A stretch of DNA of 64,000 nt from Amphibiibacter pelophylacis (GCF_037688875.1 NZ_JAWDIE010000008.1:62001-126000), one strand, 5' to 3'. Shown: positions 1 to 9,348, counted from the first letter of the stretch. Made by a program: numbers and translations. Notes: generated by a model not told the origin, from the sequence alone.

Positions 1-114
1 GGCGTAGGCCAGTGTGTAGGCCGACTCGGGGCCGTCGTAGCCGTCGGGCGGCTGAGCGACAGCGAACTCGTCGCTGGCGTGCGGGAAGTTGTGCGTGGGC
101 GGGCGATCCATCAT
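1..114 (-). CDS. Partial protein, probable LOG family (5' end only)
   Basis: An open frame starts at tandem ATG codons just after the ctpA stop and runs off the left edge, giving 38 codons. The readable N-terminus begins MMDRPPTHNFPHASDE and continues with GPESAYTLAYA. The last part resembles the start of LOG-type (TIGR00730, lysine-decarboxylase-like Rossmann) nucleotide phosphoribohydrolases of Burkholderiales, where a YxLAxADPDF-like stretch precedes the first helix. No catalytic motif lies inside the window, so the family call is recognition of style only. It shares a strand with ctpA at an 11-bp gap, so the two are probably co-transcribed. Confidence 0.4.
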   Translation of the reverse strand, partial: MMDRPPTHNFPHASDEFAVAQPPDGYDGPESAYTLAYA

Positions 115-125
115 GTCAGCGGGCC

Positions 126-1616
126 TCAGGGCTTGGTCGCAGGCGCGGCGGCTGGCGGGGCGGCGGGCTTTTTCGCGTCCGGGGCAGGCGTGGCGCCGTC
201 ATCGTCCTTCTTCTGGGGCGGGCGCTCGACCTGGGTTTTGCTCGTGACCACGGGCTTGCCTTGCAGGAAGTTCAGCGCCTGTTGCAGCTGGAAATCCTTG
301 TCGCTGCCGTATTCGGGCGGCGGCTCGGGCGGCTTGGCGCCGGATTCCATCTGCGCTTCCAGTTTCTTGCGCGCGGCCTCGCGGGCGGCTTCGCGGGCCG
401 GATCGACGACCTCGTTCTTGCCCTGCAGGTGCTTGTCCAGATCGGCCTCGCGCAGGCGCAGCGCGGCGAACTGCGAGCCTTCCAGGCTGTCGTCCACCTT
501 CACGTCAGGGATGATGCCCTGCGCCTGGATGGAGCGGCCCTTGGGCGTGTAATACAGCGCCGTGGTGAACTTGACGGCGGTGTCCGCCGAGAGCTGGCGC
601 ACGGTCTGCACCGAACCCTTGCCGAAGGTCTGCGAGCCCATGATGGTGGCGCGCTTGTAATCCTGCAGCGCGCCCGACACGATCTCGCTGGCCGAGGCCG
701 TGCCTTCATTCACCAGCACCACCACCGGCACCGTTTTGAGCACCTCCGGGATGCCCGCCAGCGGATCAGGCCCGCGACCGGCGTAATCTTTGGGATCGGC
801 CGCGTAGCTGGCCTTCGATTCAGCGATCTGGCCATTGGTCGTCACCACCACCGATTTGGGCGGCAGGAAGGCGGCCGAAATGGCCACGGCGCCATCCAGC
901 AGGCCGCCCGGGTCGTTGCGCAGATCCAGCACCAGGCCTTTCAGGCCGGGCGACTGCTGCACCAGCTCCTGCGCCTTGCGGGTGAAATCGGCCACCGTCT
1001 GGTCCTGGAACTGGCTGATGCGGATCCAGGCGTAGCCCGGCTGCACGATGCGGCCGCGCACGCTTTGCACGCGGATGGTGTCACGCACCACCGTCACAGT
1101 GAAGCTGCGGTTCTCGGATTTGCGGTAAATGGACAGCGCCACGCGCGTTTTTGGCTCGCCGCGCATGCGCTTGACGGCCTGATCCAGCGTCAGGCCCTTG
1201 ACCACCGTGTCGTCGATGCGGGTGATCAGGTCGCCCGGCTTGAGCCCGGCCTTGAATGCGGGCGAGCCCTCGATGGGCGACACCACCTTGACCAAGCCGT
1301 CTTCCATCGAAATCTCGATGCCCACGCCGACAAAGCGGCCCTGCGTGGCTTCGCGGAATTCCTTGAAGCTCTTGGCGTCGAAATACTGCGAGTGCGGATC
1401 CAGCCCGCTGACCATGCCGGAGATGGCGTTGTCGATCAGCTTGCTGTCGCTGACGGGCTCGACGTAATCGGTCTTGATCAGGGCGAAAACATCGGCAAAC
1501 TGCCGCAGCTGCAGGTGGGGAACCCCTTGGGCGATGGCCTGGAGCTGTGTGGTGGCCAGCGCTCCGGCGACCACGCCGACGGCCAGTGCGCCCGCCAGTT
1601 TTAACTTGGAACCCAT
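126..1616 (-). CDS. ctpA: S41 family carboxy-terminal processing peptidase
   Basis: A 496-residue Ser/Lys protease that trims or degrades periplasmic proteins from their C-termini. Residues 5-30 form a signal or anchor helix. A PDZ domain spans about 90-175 (FVGVGIEISMEDG, SPAFKAGLKPGD). The S41 core follows, with the predicted nucleophile Ser308 in GTASASEI and the general base Lys333 in FGKGSVQ. Their 25-residue spacing matches the plant D1-processing CtpA dyad. The C-terminal 100 residues are charged, then Ala/Pro-rich, typical of proteobacterial CtpA. I chose the ATG at 1616 because the hydrophobic leader begins there; a longer frame continues upstream without any motif. The gene is divergent from the TetR gene across about 270 bp. 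Confidence 0.95.
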   Translation of the reverse strand: MGSKLKLAGALAVGVVAGALATTQLQAIAQGVPHLQLRQFADVFALIKTDYVEPVSDSKLIDNAISGMVSGLDPHSQYFDAKSFKEFREATQGRFVGVGIEISMEDGLVKVVSPIEGSPAFKAGLKPGDLITRIDDTVVKGLTLDQAVKRMRGEPKTRVALSIYRKSENRSFTVTVVRDTIRVQSVRGRIVQPGYAWIRISQFQDQTVADFTRKAQELVQQSPGLKGLVLDLRNDPGGLLDGAVAISAAFLPPKSVVVTTNGQIAESKASYAADPKDYAGRGPDPLAGIPEVLKTVPVVVLVNEGTASASEIVSGALQDYKRATIMGSQTFGKGSVQTVRQLSADTAVKFTTALYYTPKGRSIQAQGIIPDVKVDDSLEGSQFAALRLREADLDKHLQGKNEVVDPAREAAREAARKKLEAQMESGAKPPEPPPEYGSDKDFQLQQALNFLQGKPVVTSKTQVERPPQKKDDDGATPAPDAKKPAAPPAAAPATKP

Positions 1617-1821
1617 GTGTGTGCCTGTGTTGAAGCGACCCCAGGGCCGCGCGGTTGTTGGGGTGCAGACTGTGCTGCAGAGCAAAAAGTCTAACACCGC
1701 CCCTGCGGCTCTGGGGGAAACCCTGGCGCGGGCCGCCCCTGTGCGGTGTGCGGGAGTGCGCACGGCCCCGCACTGCGCGCGGTTTCGCTGCGGGAAAGCC
1801 CTGCCATCGGTACTTCTTGGC

Positions 1822-1864
1822 TTGCCAGCAGCGGCTTTCTATGCAAAATAGCACGACCGTTCGA
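1822..1864 (+). promoter_or_regulatory. Possible promoter and TetR operator
   Basis: Upstream of the TetR gene, TTGCCA (1822-1827) and CAAAAT (1844-1849) lie 16 bp apart as a possible sigma70 promoter. Just downstream, ACGACCGTTCGA (1853-1864) fits an ACGAnCGnTCGT dyad except for the last base. Its position between promoter and start codon would suit autoregulation by the TetR protein. This is inferred from sequence only; the dyad is short and could be chance in GC-rich DNA. Confidence 0.3.
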
Positions 1865-1883
1865 AATTGGGATTCTCTTCGGC

Positions 1884-2573
1884 ATGACCCAGACCCCGCC
1901 TGTCCGCCGCCGTCCGCCGCGCGCCCACGCCAAGGGCGAGAACACGCGCGCCCAGATTCTGGACACCGCGCTGCAGATGGCCACGCGCACCGGGCTGTCC
2001 AGCCTGTCGCTGGGTGCCATCGCCGAGCACACGGGCATGAGCAAATCGGGCGTGTTCGCGCACTTTGGCTCTTACGACGACCTGCTGATCGCCGTCATCC
2101 GCGAATACCACCACCGCTTCGAGCAGGAGATTTTCCGGCCCGCGCTGCAGCAGCCGCGCGGCCTGCCGCGTCTGCAGGCGCTGTTCGATCTGTGGCTGGA
2201 CCGCGTGGCGCGCGAGATCGACGCGGGCTGCCTCTATATCAGCGGCGCGGTCGAGTTCGACGAGCGCCCCGGCCCCGTGCGCGACGCGCTGGTCGCGCTG
2301 GTGCGCGCCTGGCAGCAGGCGCTCAGCCACGCCATTGCGCTGGCGGTGCACGAAGGCCATCTGCCTGCCAGCACCCAGCCCGACCAGCTGCTCTTCGAGC
2401 TGCACGCGCTGGTGCTGGCCGCGCACCACAAGGCGCGCTTCCTGGGCGATGCCGACGCCATGCCAATGGCGCGCCAGGGCTTTGCCCGCATCGTGCAGCG
2501 CACGTTGCACAGCGGCCCGCCCGATTCCGCCAGAACGATTTCCCCCATCCCGATGACCGCAACCGGAGACTGA
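1884..2573 (+). CDS. TetR/AcrR family regulator of the beta-oxidation operon
   Basis: A 229-residue one-component repressor-type protein. A helix-turn-helix lies at about residues 20-66 (RAQILDTALQMA, then SLGAIAEHTGMSKSGVFAHFGSYDDL), the classic TetR_N arrangement in which the Ser-Gly-Val-Phe-x-His-Phe stretch is the recognition helix. The remaining all-helical part would bind a ligand. Its TGA ends one base before the ATG of the acyl-CoA dehydrogenase gene, so it is the first gene of the fatty-acid operon and probably regulates it in response to an acyl-CoA; the ligand is inference. The ATG at 1884 was chosen because the basic arm and HTH follow directly. Confidence 0.9.
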   Translation: MTQTPPVRRRPPRAHAKGENTRAQILDTALQMATRTGLSSLSLGAIAEHTGMSKSGVFAHFGSYDDLLIAVIREYHHRFEQEIFRPALQQPRGLPRLQALFDLWLDRVAREIDAGCLYISGAVEFDERPGPVRDALVALVRAWQQALSHAIALAVHEGHLPASTQPDQLLFELHALVLAAHHKARFLGDADAMPMARQGFARIVQRTLHSGPPDSARTISPIPMTATGD

Positions 2574-2574
2574 C

Positions 2575-4374
2575 ATGCCTGTGAGCTACACCCCCCCGAT
2601 CCGCGACATGCAGTTTGTGCTGCACGAGCTGCTGCACGCCACCGACACGCTGCGCGCCCTGCCTGCGCACGCCGAGGTCGACGTGGACACCGTCAATGCC
2701 ATCCTGGAAGAGGGCGGCAAGTTCGCTGCCGGGGTGGTGCTGCCGCTCAACCTGCCGGGCGACGCCCAGGGCTGCCGCCTGGACCGCGACACCCACGCGG
2801 TGACCACGCCCGATGGCTTTGCCGACGCCTACCGCCAGTACGTCGAGGGCGGCTGGCCCTCGCTGTCCTGCGATCCGGAGCATGGCGGACAAGGCCTGCC
2901 GCACACGCTCAACCAGTGCTTTTACGAGATGCTCAACAGCGCAGGGCAGGCCTGGACCATGTACCCCGGCCTCTCGCACGGCGCCTACGAGGCCCTGCAC
3001 GCGCACGGCACCGAGGCGCAGAAAAAACTTTACCTGCCGCGCCTGACCAGCGGCGAGTGGACGGGCACCATGTGCCTGACCGAACCGCACTGCGGCACCG
3101 ACCTCGGGCTGCTGCGCACCAAAGCCGAACCTGTGGGCGACGGCACTTACCGCATCACCGGCCAGAAGATTTTCATCAGCGCGGGCGAGCACGACATGGC
3201 CGCCAACATCATCCACCTGGTGCTGGCCCGCCTGCCTGACGCCCCGGCGGGCAGCAAGGGGATTTCGCTCTTTGTGGTGCCCAAGTTCCACGCCAGCGCC
3301 GACGGTACCCTGGGCGAGCGCAACGCCATCCACTGCGCCGCGCTCGAGCACAAAATGGGCATCCATGGCAATTCCACCTGCCAGATGGTTCTGGACGGCG
3401 CCATCGGCACCCTGGTCGGCGAGCCGCACAAGGGCCTGGCCGCGATGTTCGTCATGATGAACGCCGCGCGTCTGGGCGTGGGCTGCCAGTCGCTGGGCCT
3501 GACCGAAGTGGCTTACCAGAACGCCGTGGCCTACGCCAAAGACCGCATCCAGATGCGCGCGCTGACCGGCCCCAAGGCGCCCGATCAGGCCGCCGACCCC
3601 ATCCTGGTCCACCCCGATGTGCGCAAGATGCTGCTCACCGCGCGCGCTTTTGCCGAAGGCGGCCGTGCGCTGCTGTGCCACACCGCATTGCGCCTGGACG
3701 TGGCGCTGGCCAGCGACGACGAGGATGAAAAGCAGTCCGCCGCCGACGAAGTGGCGCTGCTCACGCCCATCGTCAAGGCCTTTCTGACCGACAACGGCTG
3801 GCTGGCCACCAGCCACTGCCAGCAGGTTTTTGGCGGCCACGGCTACATCCACGAATGGGGCATGGAGCAGTTTGTGCGCGATGCGCGCATCAACATGATT
3901 TACGAGGGCACCAACACCATCCAGAGCCTGGACCTGCTGGGCCGCAAGGTGCTGCTGGACAACGGCAAAAAGCTCAAGGCGCTGGGCAAGACGGTGCAGG
4001 AGTTCATCGAAGACGCCGGCATCCGCGAGGACATGCAGGAGTTCGTCAACCCGCTGGCCGATCTGGGCGACAAGGTCAGCAAGCTGACGATGGAAATCGG
4101 CATGAAGGCCATGGGCAACCCCGACGAGGTGGGCGCTGCGGCGGTCGATTACCTGCGCGTGGTCGGACACCTGGTGTTTGCCTACCTGTGGGCGCGCATG
4201 GCGCAGGTGGCGCTGGACCGCCAGGCCGCGGGCGATACCGACCCCTTCTACACCGCCAAGCTGCACACGGCGCGCTTTTACTTCGCGCGCCTGCTGCCCG
4301 AAACCGCCAGCCTGATCCGCAGCGCCCGCTCGGGCAGTGGCGCGCTGATGGCCATGGACGCGGCGCTGTTCTGA
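2575..4374 (+). CDS. Acyl-CoA dehydrogenase (long type with C-terminal extension)
   Basis: A 599-residue FAD enzyme oxidising acyl-CoA to trans-2-enoyl-CoA, the first step of beta-oxidation. An N-terminal acyl-CoA-dehydrogenase leader is followed by the middle-domain motif CLTEPHCGTDLG and TGQKIFISAGEHD, then the C-terminal helical domain with FGGHGYIHEWGMEQFVRDARI. IYEGTNTIQ places the probable catalytic base at Glu444. An extra C-terminal domain of about 120 residues is typical of the 590-600-residue family paired with FadB-like proteins in beta-proteobacteria. Translation is probably coupled to the TetR gene. Chain-length preference cannot be read from the sequence. Confidence 0.93.
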   Translation: MPVSYTPPIRDMQFVLHELLHATDTLRALPAHAEVDVDTVNAILEEGGKFAAGVVLPLNLPGDAQGCRLDRDTHAVTTPDGFADAYRQYVEGGWPSLSCDPEHGGQGLPHTLNQCFYEMLNSAGQAWTMYPGLSHGAYEALHAHGTEAQKKLYLPRLTSGEWTGTMCLTEPHCGTDLGLLRTKAEPVGDGTYRITGQKIFISAGEHDMAANIIHLVLARLPDAPAGSKGISLFVVPKFHASADGTLGERNAIHCAALEHKMGIHGNSTCQMVLDGAIGTLVGEPHKGLAAMFVMMNAARLGVGCQSLGLTEVAYQNAVAYAKDRIQMRALTGPKAPDQAADPILVHPDVRKMLLTARAFAEGGRALLCHTALRLDVALASDDEDEKQSAADEVALLTPIVKAFLTDNGWLATSHCQQVFGGHGYIHEWGMEQFVRDARINMIYEGTNTIQSLDLLGRKVLLDNGKKLKALGKTVQEFIEDAGIREDMQEFVNPLADLGDKVSKLTMEIGMKAMGNPDEVGAAAVDYLRVVGHLVFAYLWARMAQVALDRQAAGDTDPFYTAKLHTARFYFARLLPETASLIRSARSGSGALMAMDAALF

Positions 4375-4393
4375 TCCACAATCCACCGAACCC

Positions 4394-4410
4394 GGCCGGA
4401 TGATCCGGCC
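4394..4410 (+). other. Intercistronic perfect hairpin
   Basis: GGCCGGA-TGA-TCCGGCC forms a perfect 7-bp stem between the acyl-CoA dehydrogenase and DUF2147 genes. No T-run follows, so it is more likely an mRNA-stabilising or processing hairpin than a terminator. Confidence 0.4.
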
Positions 4411-4428
4411 TCCTCCAGGAGACGATTC

Positions 4429-4860
4429 ATGAAAAAGATTCTGATGGCCAGCGCCCTGCTGGTGGCCTGCAGTGCCTACGCCCAGTCCAGCCCGGCGGGC
4501 ACCTGGAAAACCATCGACGACGACGGCAAGACCGAGAAATCGCTGGTGAAAATCAGCGAATCGGGCGGCGTCTTCACCGGCGCCATCGACACCGTGTTCG
4601 ACAAGAGCAAGGCCGACGCGGTCTGCACCAAGTGCGACGGCGACCGCAAGGACAAGCCCATCATCGGGCTGCAGATCATCCGCGGCGTCAAGGCCGACGG
4701 CGACAACAACTGGGCGGGTGGCACCATCGTTGATCCGGTGTCCGGCAAGGAATACAAGGTCAAGATGAGCCTGAAAGACGGCGGCAGGAAGCTGGACGTG
4801 CGCGGCTACATCGGCATCGCCGCGCTGGGCCGCACGCAGACCTGGATCCGCGCCGAATAA
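4429..4860 (+). CDS. DUF2147 family exported protein
   Basis: A 143-residue protein with a clear signal peptide (MKKILMASALLVACSAYAQ, cleavage after AYA). The mature part shows the DUF2147 pattern: SPAGTWKTIDDDGK at the start, two Cys in DAVCTKCDGDRKDKPIIG, then IVDPVSGKEYKVKMSL and a terminal GRTQTWIR strand. The biochemical role is not established for this family. It sits inside the beta-oxidation operon between acyl-CoA dehydrogenase and FadB, where a periplasmic beta-barrel protein could bind lipophilic ligands; that link is inference. An AGGAG-type ribosome site precedes the ATG. Confidence 0.88.
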   Translation: MKKILMASALLVACSAYAQSSPAGTWKTIDDDGKTEKSLVKISESGGVFTGAIDTVFDKSKADAVCTKCDGDRKDKPIIGLQIIRGVKADGDNNWAGGTIVDPVSGKEYKVKMSLKDGGRKLDVRGYIGIAALGRTQTWIRAE

Positions 4861-4881
4861 CCCCCTGACACTGGAGCTTTC

Positions 4882-7296
4882 ATGAACCGATTCCAAGTCC
4901 GCAAAGTCGCCGTTCTGGGCGCGGGCGTGATGGGCGCGCAGATCGCGGCGCACCTGGTCAACGTCAACGTGCCCGTCATCCTGTTTGATCTGCCCGCCAA
5001 AGAAGGCCCGAAGAACGGCGTGGTCGACAAGGCCATCGCCCACCTGAAGAAGATCAAGCCCGCGCCGCTGGCCGACGCGAGCATGGCCGACCGCATCCAG
5101 GCCGCCAATTACGAAGAGCATCTGGACCTGCTGGCGGGCTGCGATCTGGTCATCGAGGCCATCGCCGAGCGCATGGACTGGAAGCTGGACCTGTACCGCA
5201 GGATTGCGCCACACGTGGCGCCGCACGCCATCCTGGCGTCCAACACCTCGGGGCTGTCGATCAACGCCATGGCCGCCGCGCTGCCCGAGGCCATGCGCCC
5301 GCGCTTTTGCGGCATCCACTTCTTCAACCCGCCGCGCTACATGTACCTGCTGGAGCTGATCGCCACCGACCTGAGCGACGCCACCGTGCTGGACCAGCTG
5401 GAAACCTTCGCCACCAGCACGCTGGGCAAGGGCGTGGTGCGCGCCAAGGATTCGCCCAACTTCATCGCCAACCGCGCGGGCGTGGGCAGCATCCTGTCGG
5501 TGATGACGCAGGCTGAAAAATTCGGCCTGACCTACGACGTGGTCGACGATCTGACCGGCAAAAAGCTGGGCCGCGCCAGCAGCGGCACCTTCCGCACCGC
5601 CGACGTGGTCGGGCTGGACACCATGGCGCACGTCATCCAGACGCTGGAAGACAAGCTGCCCAGCGACCCGTTCAAGGCGCTGTATGCACGCCCGGCGGTG
5701 CTCAAAACCCTGCTGGACGCGGGCGCGCTGGGGGCCAAGAACGGCGCGGGCTTCTTCAAAAAGGTCGGCCGCGACATCCTGCGCTTTGATCCGGCCACGG
5801 GCGACTACGTGCCGGGCGGCGCCAAGGCCGACCCGCTGATCGACCGCATCATCAAGAAACCCGCCGCCGAGCGCCTGAAGCTGCTGCGCGAATCCAGCCA
5901 CCCGCAGGCGCAGTTCCTGTGGGCCATTTTGCGCGACAGCTTCCACTACGCCGCCGTGCACCTGGAGGCCATCGCTGAAACCGCGCGCGACCTTGATTTC
6001 GCCATGCGCTGGGGCTTTGGCAACCGCCAGGGTCCGTTCGAGATCTGGCAGGACGCGGGCTGGGCTCAGGTCGCGGGCTGGATCAGCGAAGACATCGCTG
6101 CGGGCAAAACCCTGTGCGACGCGCCCCTGCCCGCCTGGGTCAGCAGCGGCCCGGTGGCCGAGGCGGGCGGCGTGCACACCCCGGCGGGGTCGTGGTCGCC
6201 GTCGCGCAAAGCCTTCGTGCCGCGCTCTGATCTGGCGGTTTACCGCCGCCAGCACTTCCCCGAGAACGTGCTGGGCAGCGCGGCGGTCGATCCGCTCACG
6301 GCGGGCACCGAGGTGTTCCGCAGCCCCGAGCTGCGCGTCTGGACGCTGGACGGCGAGGTGCTGATCGCCACCATCACCTGCAAGCTCAACCTGATCAGCC
6401 AGGAGGTGACCCAGGGCCTGGCCAAAGCCGTCGAGCTGGCCGAGAGCGGCTACCAGGGCCTGGTGATCTGGTCGCCGGGCAGCAACGGCGCGCCCAACGA
6501 GACCTTCTTCTCCGCCGGGGCCAACCTGGAAGGGCTGATGCCGGTCTTCATGAGCCAGGGCGCCGCCGGCATCGCGCCGGTCGAAAAAGAGCTGCAGGAT
6601 CTGATGCTGCGCGTGCGCTACGCCAGCGTGCCCGTGGTGGCCGCGATCCGTGGCATGGCGCTGGGCGGCGGCTGCGAGCTGTCGATCTACTGCGCGCGCC
6701 GCGTGCAGGCCATGGAAAGCTATATGGGCCTGGTCGAAATGGGCGTGGGCCTGCTGCCGGGTGGCGGCGGGCTGACCTACATCGCACGCCGCGCCAGCGA
6801 AATGGCGCAGGCCGTGCCCGGCAGCGATCTGGTCGCCTGCCTGAAAGAAGGCTTCACCGCTGCGGCCACGGCCAAAGTGGGCACCAGCGCGCTGGAGAAC
6901 CGCCACCTGGGCTTCGCCCTGTGGTCCGACGTGATCGTGCCCAACAAGGACGAGCTGCTGTTCGTGGCCATCAACGAAGCCAAGGCCATGATGGCCAGCG
7001 GCTACCGGCCGCCCCAGCGCGCGCGCATCCAGGTCGCGGGCCGCAACGGCATCGCCACCATCAAGGCCTCGCTGGTCGGGATGCGCGACGGCCAGTTCGT
7101 CACCGGGCACGATTTCCACATCGCCAGCCTGATGGCCGAGGTGGTCTGCGGCGGTGACATCGACGCCGGACACAGCGTCAGCGAAGAGTATCTGATGGCC
7201 CTGGAGCGCCAGCACTTCTGCGCTTTGCTCACCCACCCCAAAACGCAAGAACGCATCATGGGCCTGCTGCAGACCGGCAAGCCCGTGCGCAACTGA
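4882..7296 (+). CDS. fadB: 3-hydroxyacyl-CoA dehydrogenase/enoyl-CoA hydratase fusion (FadB-like)
   Basis: An 804-residue bifunctional beta-oxidation enzyme. The dehydrogenase half comes first: NAD-binding VLGAGVMGAQIAAH at residues 10-23, then CGIHFFNPPRYM with the catalytic His, and C-terminal 3HCDH segments to about 400. The crotonase half occupies the C-terminus from about 500, with the oxyanion-hole region AIRGMALGGGCELS near 588-601 and MGLVEMGVGLLPGGGG after it. This order is reversed from E. coli FadB and matches the actinobacterial and beta-proteobacterial type. It hydrates enoyl-CoA and oxidises L-3-hydroxyacyl-CoA. The thiolase gene follows after 20 bp, suggesting a functional trifunctional-type set. 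Confidence 0.95.
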   Translation: MNRFQVRKVAVLGAGVMGAQIAAHLVNVNVPVILFDLPAKEGPKNGVVDKAIAHLKKIKPAPLADASMADRIQAANYEEHLDLLAGCDLVIEAIAERMDWKLDLYRRIAPHVAPHAILASNTSGLSINAMAAALPEAMRPRFCGIHFFNPPRYMYLLELIATDLSDATVLDQLETFATSTLGKGVVRAKDSPNFIANRAGVGSILSVMTQAEKFGLTYDVVDDLTGKKLGRASSGTFRTADVVGLDTMAHVIQTLEDKLPSDPFKALYARPAVLKTLLDAGALGAKNGAGFFKKVGRDILRFDPATGDYVPGGAKADPLIDRIIKKPAAERLKLLRESSHPQAQFLWAILRDSFHYAAVHLEAIAETARDLDFAMRWGFGNRQGPFEIWQDAGWAQVAGWISEDIAAGKTLCDAPLPAWVSSGPVAEAGGVHTPAGSWSPSRKAFVPRSDLAVYRRQHFPENVLGSAAVDPLTAGTEVFRSPELRVWTLDGEVLIATITCKLNLISQEVTQGLAKAVELAESGYQGLVIWSPGSNGAPNETFFSAGANLEGLMPVFMSQGAAGIAPVEKELQDLMLRVRYASVPVVAAIRGMALGGGCELSIYCARRVQAMESYMGLVEMGVGLLPGGGGLTYIARRASEMAQAVPGSDLVACLKEGFTAAATAKVGTSALENRHLGFALWSDVIVPNKDELLFVAINEAKAMMASGYRPPQRARIQVAGRNGIATIKASLVGMRDGQFVTGHDFHIASLMAEVVCGGDIDAGHSVSEEYLMALERQHFCALLTHPKTQERIMGLLQTGKPVRN

Positions 7297-7316
7297 ACCG
7301 CCGACAAGGACACACC

Positions 7317-8546
7317 ATGAGCCAGAATCTGCAGGACGCCTACATCGTCGCGGCCACCCGCACGCCCATCGGCAAATCCGGGCGCGGCGTTTTCCGCCAC
7401 ACCCGCCCCGAAGCCCTGCTGGGCGCCGCGCTGCAGGGCGCGCTGCGCCAGGTGCCGGGGCTGGACCCGGCGGCCATTGAAGACGCCATCGTCGGTTGCG
7501 CCATGCCCGAGGGCGAGCAGGGCCTGAACATCGCCCGCGTGGCGGTGCTGCTGGCCGGGCTGCCCAACAGCGTGGGCGGCGTCACCGTCAACCGCTTCTG
7601 CGCCTCGGGCCTGACGGCGGTGCAGATGGCCGCCGACCGCATCCGCGTGGGCGAGGCCGACGTCATGATCGCCGCCGGGGTCGAGAGCATGAGCTCCATC
7701 CCCATGACCGGCGTGCGCCCCTCGTTCAGCCCGGACATCTTTTTGCGCGACGAAAACATCGGCATCGCCTACGGCATGGGCCTGACCGCCGAAAAGGTCG
7801 CCCAGCAGTGGAAGGTCAGCCGCGAAGATCAGGACGCCTTCGCGCTGGCGTCGCACCAGAAAGCGCTGGCGGCCATCGCCTCCGGCCAGTTCCGGAACGA
7901 GATCACGCCGGTCGAAGTCACCCACCGTGCGCCCGATCTGGCCAGCGGCGAGGTCCGCACCCGCCAGCAGACGGTGGACACCGACGAAGGCCCGCGCCCC
8001 GACACCAGCCTGGAAGGCCTGGCCAAACTGCGCCCAGTGTTTGCCGCGCCCAAAAACGCGCAAGGCAAGCCCACGGGCATGGGCAGCGTCACGGCCGGCA
8101 ACAGCAGCCAGACCAGCGATGGCGCGGGCGTGCTGATCCTGGCGTCCGAACGCGCCGTCAAGTCCCATGGCCTGACGCCGCTGGCGCGCTTTGTCAGCTT
8201 CGCCAGCAAGGGCGTGCCGCCCGAAATCATGGGCATAGGCCCCAAGGTAGCGATTCCGGCGGCGCTGAAAAGCGCGGGCCTGAGCCTGTCTGACCTGGGC
8301 TGGATCGAGCTCAACGAGGCCTTTGCCGCGCAGGCGCTGGCCGTGATGCGCGACCTCGAACTGAACCCCGACGTCGTCAACCCGCTGGGCGGCGCCATCG
8401 CGCTGGGCCACCCGCTGGGCGCCACGGGCGCTATTCGCGCCGCCACGGTCGTGCACGCGCTGCGCCGCAATCAGCTCAAGTACGGCATGGTCACCATGTG
8501 CGTGGGCACGGGCCAGGGCGCGGCCGGCATTTTCGAGCGCGTTTAA
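7317..8546 (+). CDS. fadA: Acetyl-CoA C-acyltransferase (3-ketoacyl-CoA thiolase)
   Basis: A 409-residue thiolase cleaving 3-ketoacyl-CoA to acetyl-CoA and a shortened acyl-CoA. The nucleophilic Cys95 is in NRFCASGLTA. His365 is in GHPLGATGAIR, and the acid/base Cys395 is in CVGTGQGAAG; all three catalytic elements are intact. Length fits the degradative or biosynthetic thiolase families. Its position directly after the FadB-like gene indicates the FadA role. It is followed by an enoyl-CoA hydratase gene 9 bp downstream. Confidence 0.94.
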   Translation: MSQNLQDAYIVAATRTPIGKSGRGVFRHTRPEALLGAALQGALRQVPGLDPAAIEDAIVGCAMPEGEQGLNIARVAVLLAGLPNSVGGVTVNRFCASGLTAVQMAADRIRVGEADVMIAAGVESMSSIPMTGVRPSFSPDIFLRDENIGIAYGMGLTAEKVAQQWKVSREDQDAFALASHQKALAAIASGQFRNEITPVEVTHRAPDLASGEVRTRQQTVDTDEGPRPDTSLEGLAKLRPVFAAPKNAQGKPTGMGSVTAGNSSQTSDGAGVLILASERAVKSHGLTPLARFVSFASKGVPPEIMGIGPKVAIPAALKSAGLSLSDLGWIELNEAFAAQALAVMRDLELNPDVVNPLGGAIALGHPLGATGAIRAATVVHALRRNQLKYGMVTMCVGTGQGAAGIFERV

Positions 8547-8555
8547 GGGGACGGC

Positions 8556-9344
8556 ATGACGATCAAAACCGCCCTTCTGAACGGCGTCCTGCAGATCGAA
8601 ATCGCCCGGCCCGAGCGCAAGAACGCGCTCACGCTGGACATGTACACCGCCATGGCCGATGCCCTGGTGGCCGCGCAGACCGATGCGCAGGTCTGCGCCG
8701 TGATCATCACCGGGCAGCCGGGCATTTTCACCTCGGGCAACGATCTGGAGGATTTCCTGCAGCGTCCGCCCCAGGACGAATCTGGCTGGTCGGTCAGCCC
8801 GCTGGGCCGCTTCATGCTGGCGCTGCGCGACTGCGACAAGCCCGTGATCGCCGCCGTCACAGGTGGCGCGGTGGGCATCGGCGCGACGATGCTGCTGCAC
8901 TGCGATTTCGTCTACATGTCCGACGAGGCGCGCCTGTCCATGCCCTTTGTCAGCCTGGCGCTGGTGCCCGAATACGGCGCCAGCCTGCTGCTGGCCCAGC
9001 GCATGGGCCAGGTCAAGGCCAGCGAGAAGCTGCTGCTGGGCGCCGCCATCACGCCCGACGAGGCGCTGGAGTGGGGCCTGGTCAACCAGGTCCTGCCGCC
9101 GACCGAGGTGCTGCCGCAGGCGCGGCGCACCGCCGAGCGCTTCCAGACCCTGCCTCAGGAGGCCGTCTGCGCCAGCAAGCGCCTGATGCGCGCCGGGCAG
9201 GGCGCTCTGGTCGAGCAGGCCATGCAGCGCGAGGTGCAGGTCTTTGCCCAGCGCCTGTCCAGCCCGGAAACCAAAGAGGCCATCGCGGCTTTCTTCCAGA
9301 AACGCTCGCCGGATTTCGCCCAGTTCCGCGCGCCCAAGGCGTGA
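8556..9344 (+). CDS. Enoyl-CoA hydratase/isomerase family protein
   Basis: A 262-residue crotonase-fold protein. It has the N-terminal LQIEIARPERKNALT strand, an oxyanion-hole loop TSGNDLEDFL, and VTGGAVGIGATMLLHCDFVY before the central helices. The family includes hydratases, isomerases and hydrolases; substrate cannot be assigned from sequence. It lies in the beta-oxidation operon beside a full FadB, so it may act on particular chain lengths or on double-bond isomers. A 5-bp gap separates it from the SDR gene. Confidence 0.9.
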   Translation: MTIKTALLNGVLQIEIARPERKNALTLDMYTAMADALVAAQTDAQVCAVIITGQPGIFTSGNDLEDFLQRPPQDESGWSVSPLGRFMLALRDCDKPVIAAVTGGAVGIGATMLLHCDFVYMSDEARLSMPFVSLALVPEYGASLLLAQRMGQVKASEKLLLGAAITPDEALEWGLVNQVLPPTEVLPQARRTAERFQTLPQEAVCASKRLMRAGQGALVEQAMQREVQVFAQRLSSPETKEAIAAFFQKRSPDFAQFRAPKA

Positions 9345-9348
9345 CGCC

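Noticed and set aside
2323..7248. A 1641-codon open frame on the minus strand antisense to the beta-oxidation genes, and similar ones such as 7002-9413
   Set aside because: Composition is the His/Gln/Gly/Arg-rich pattern of third-frame shadows in GC-rich DNA. The plus-strand genes have all catalytic motifs.
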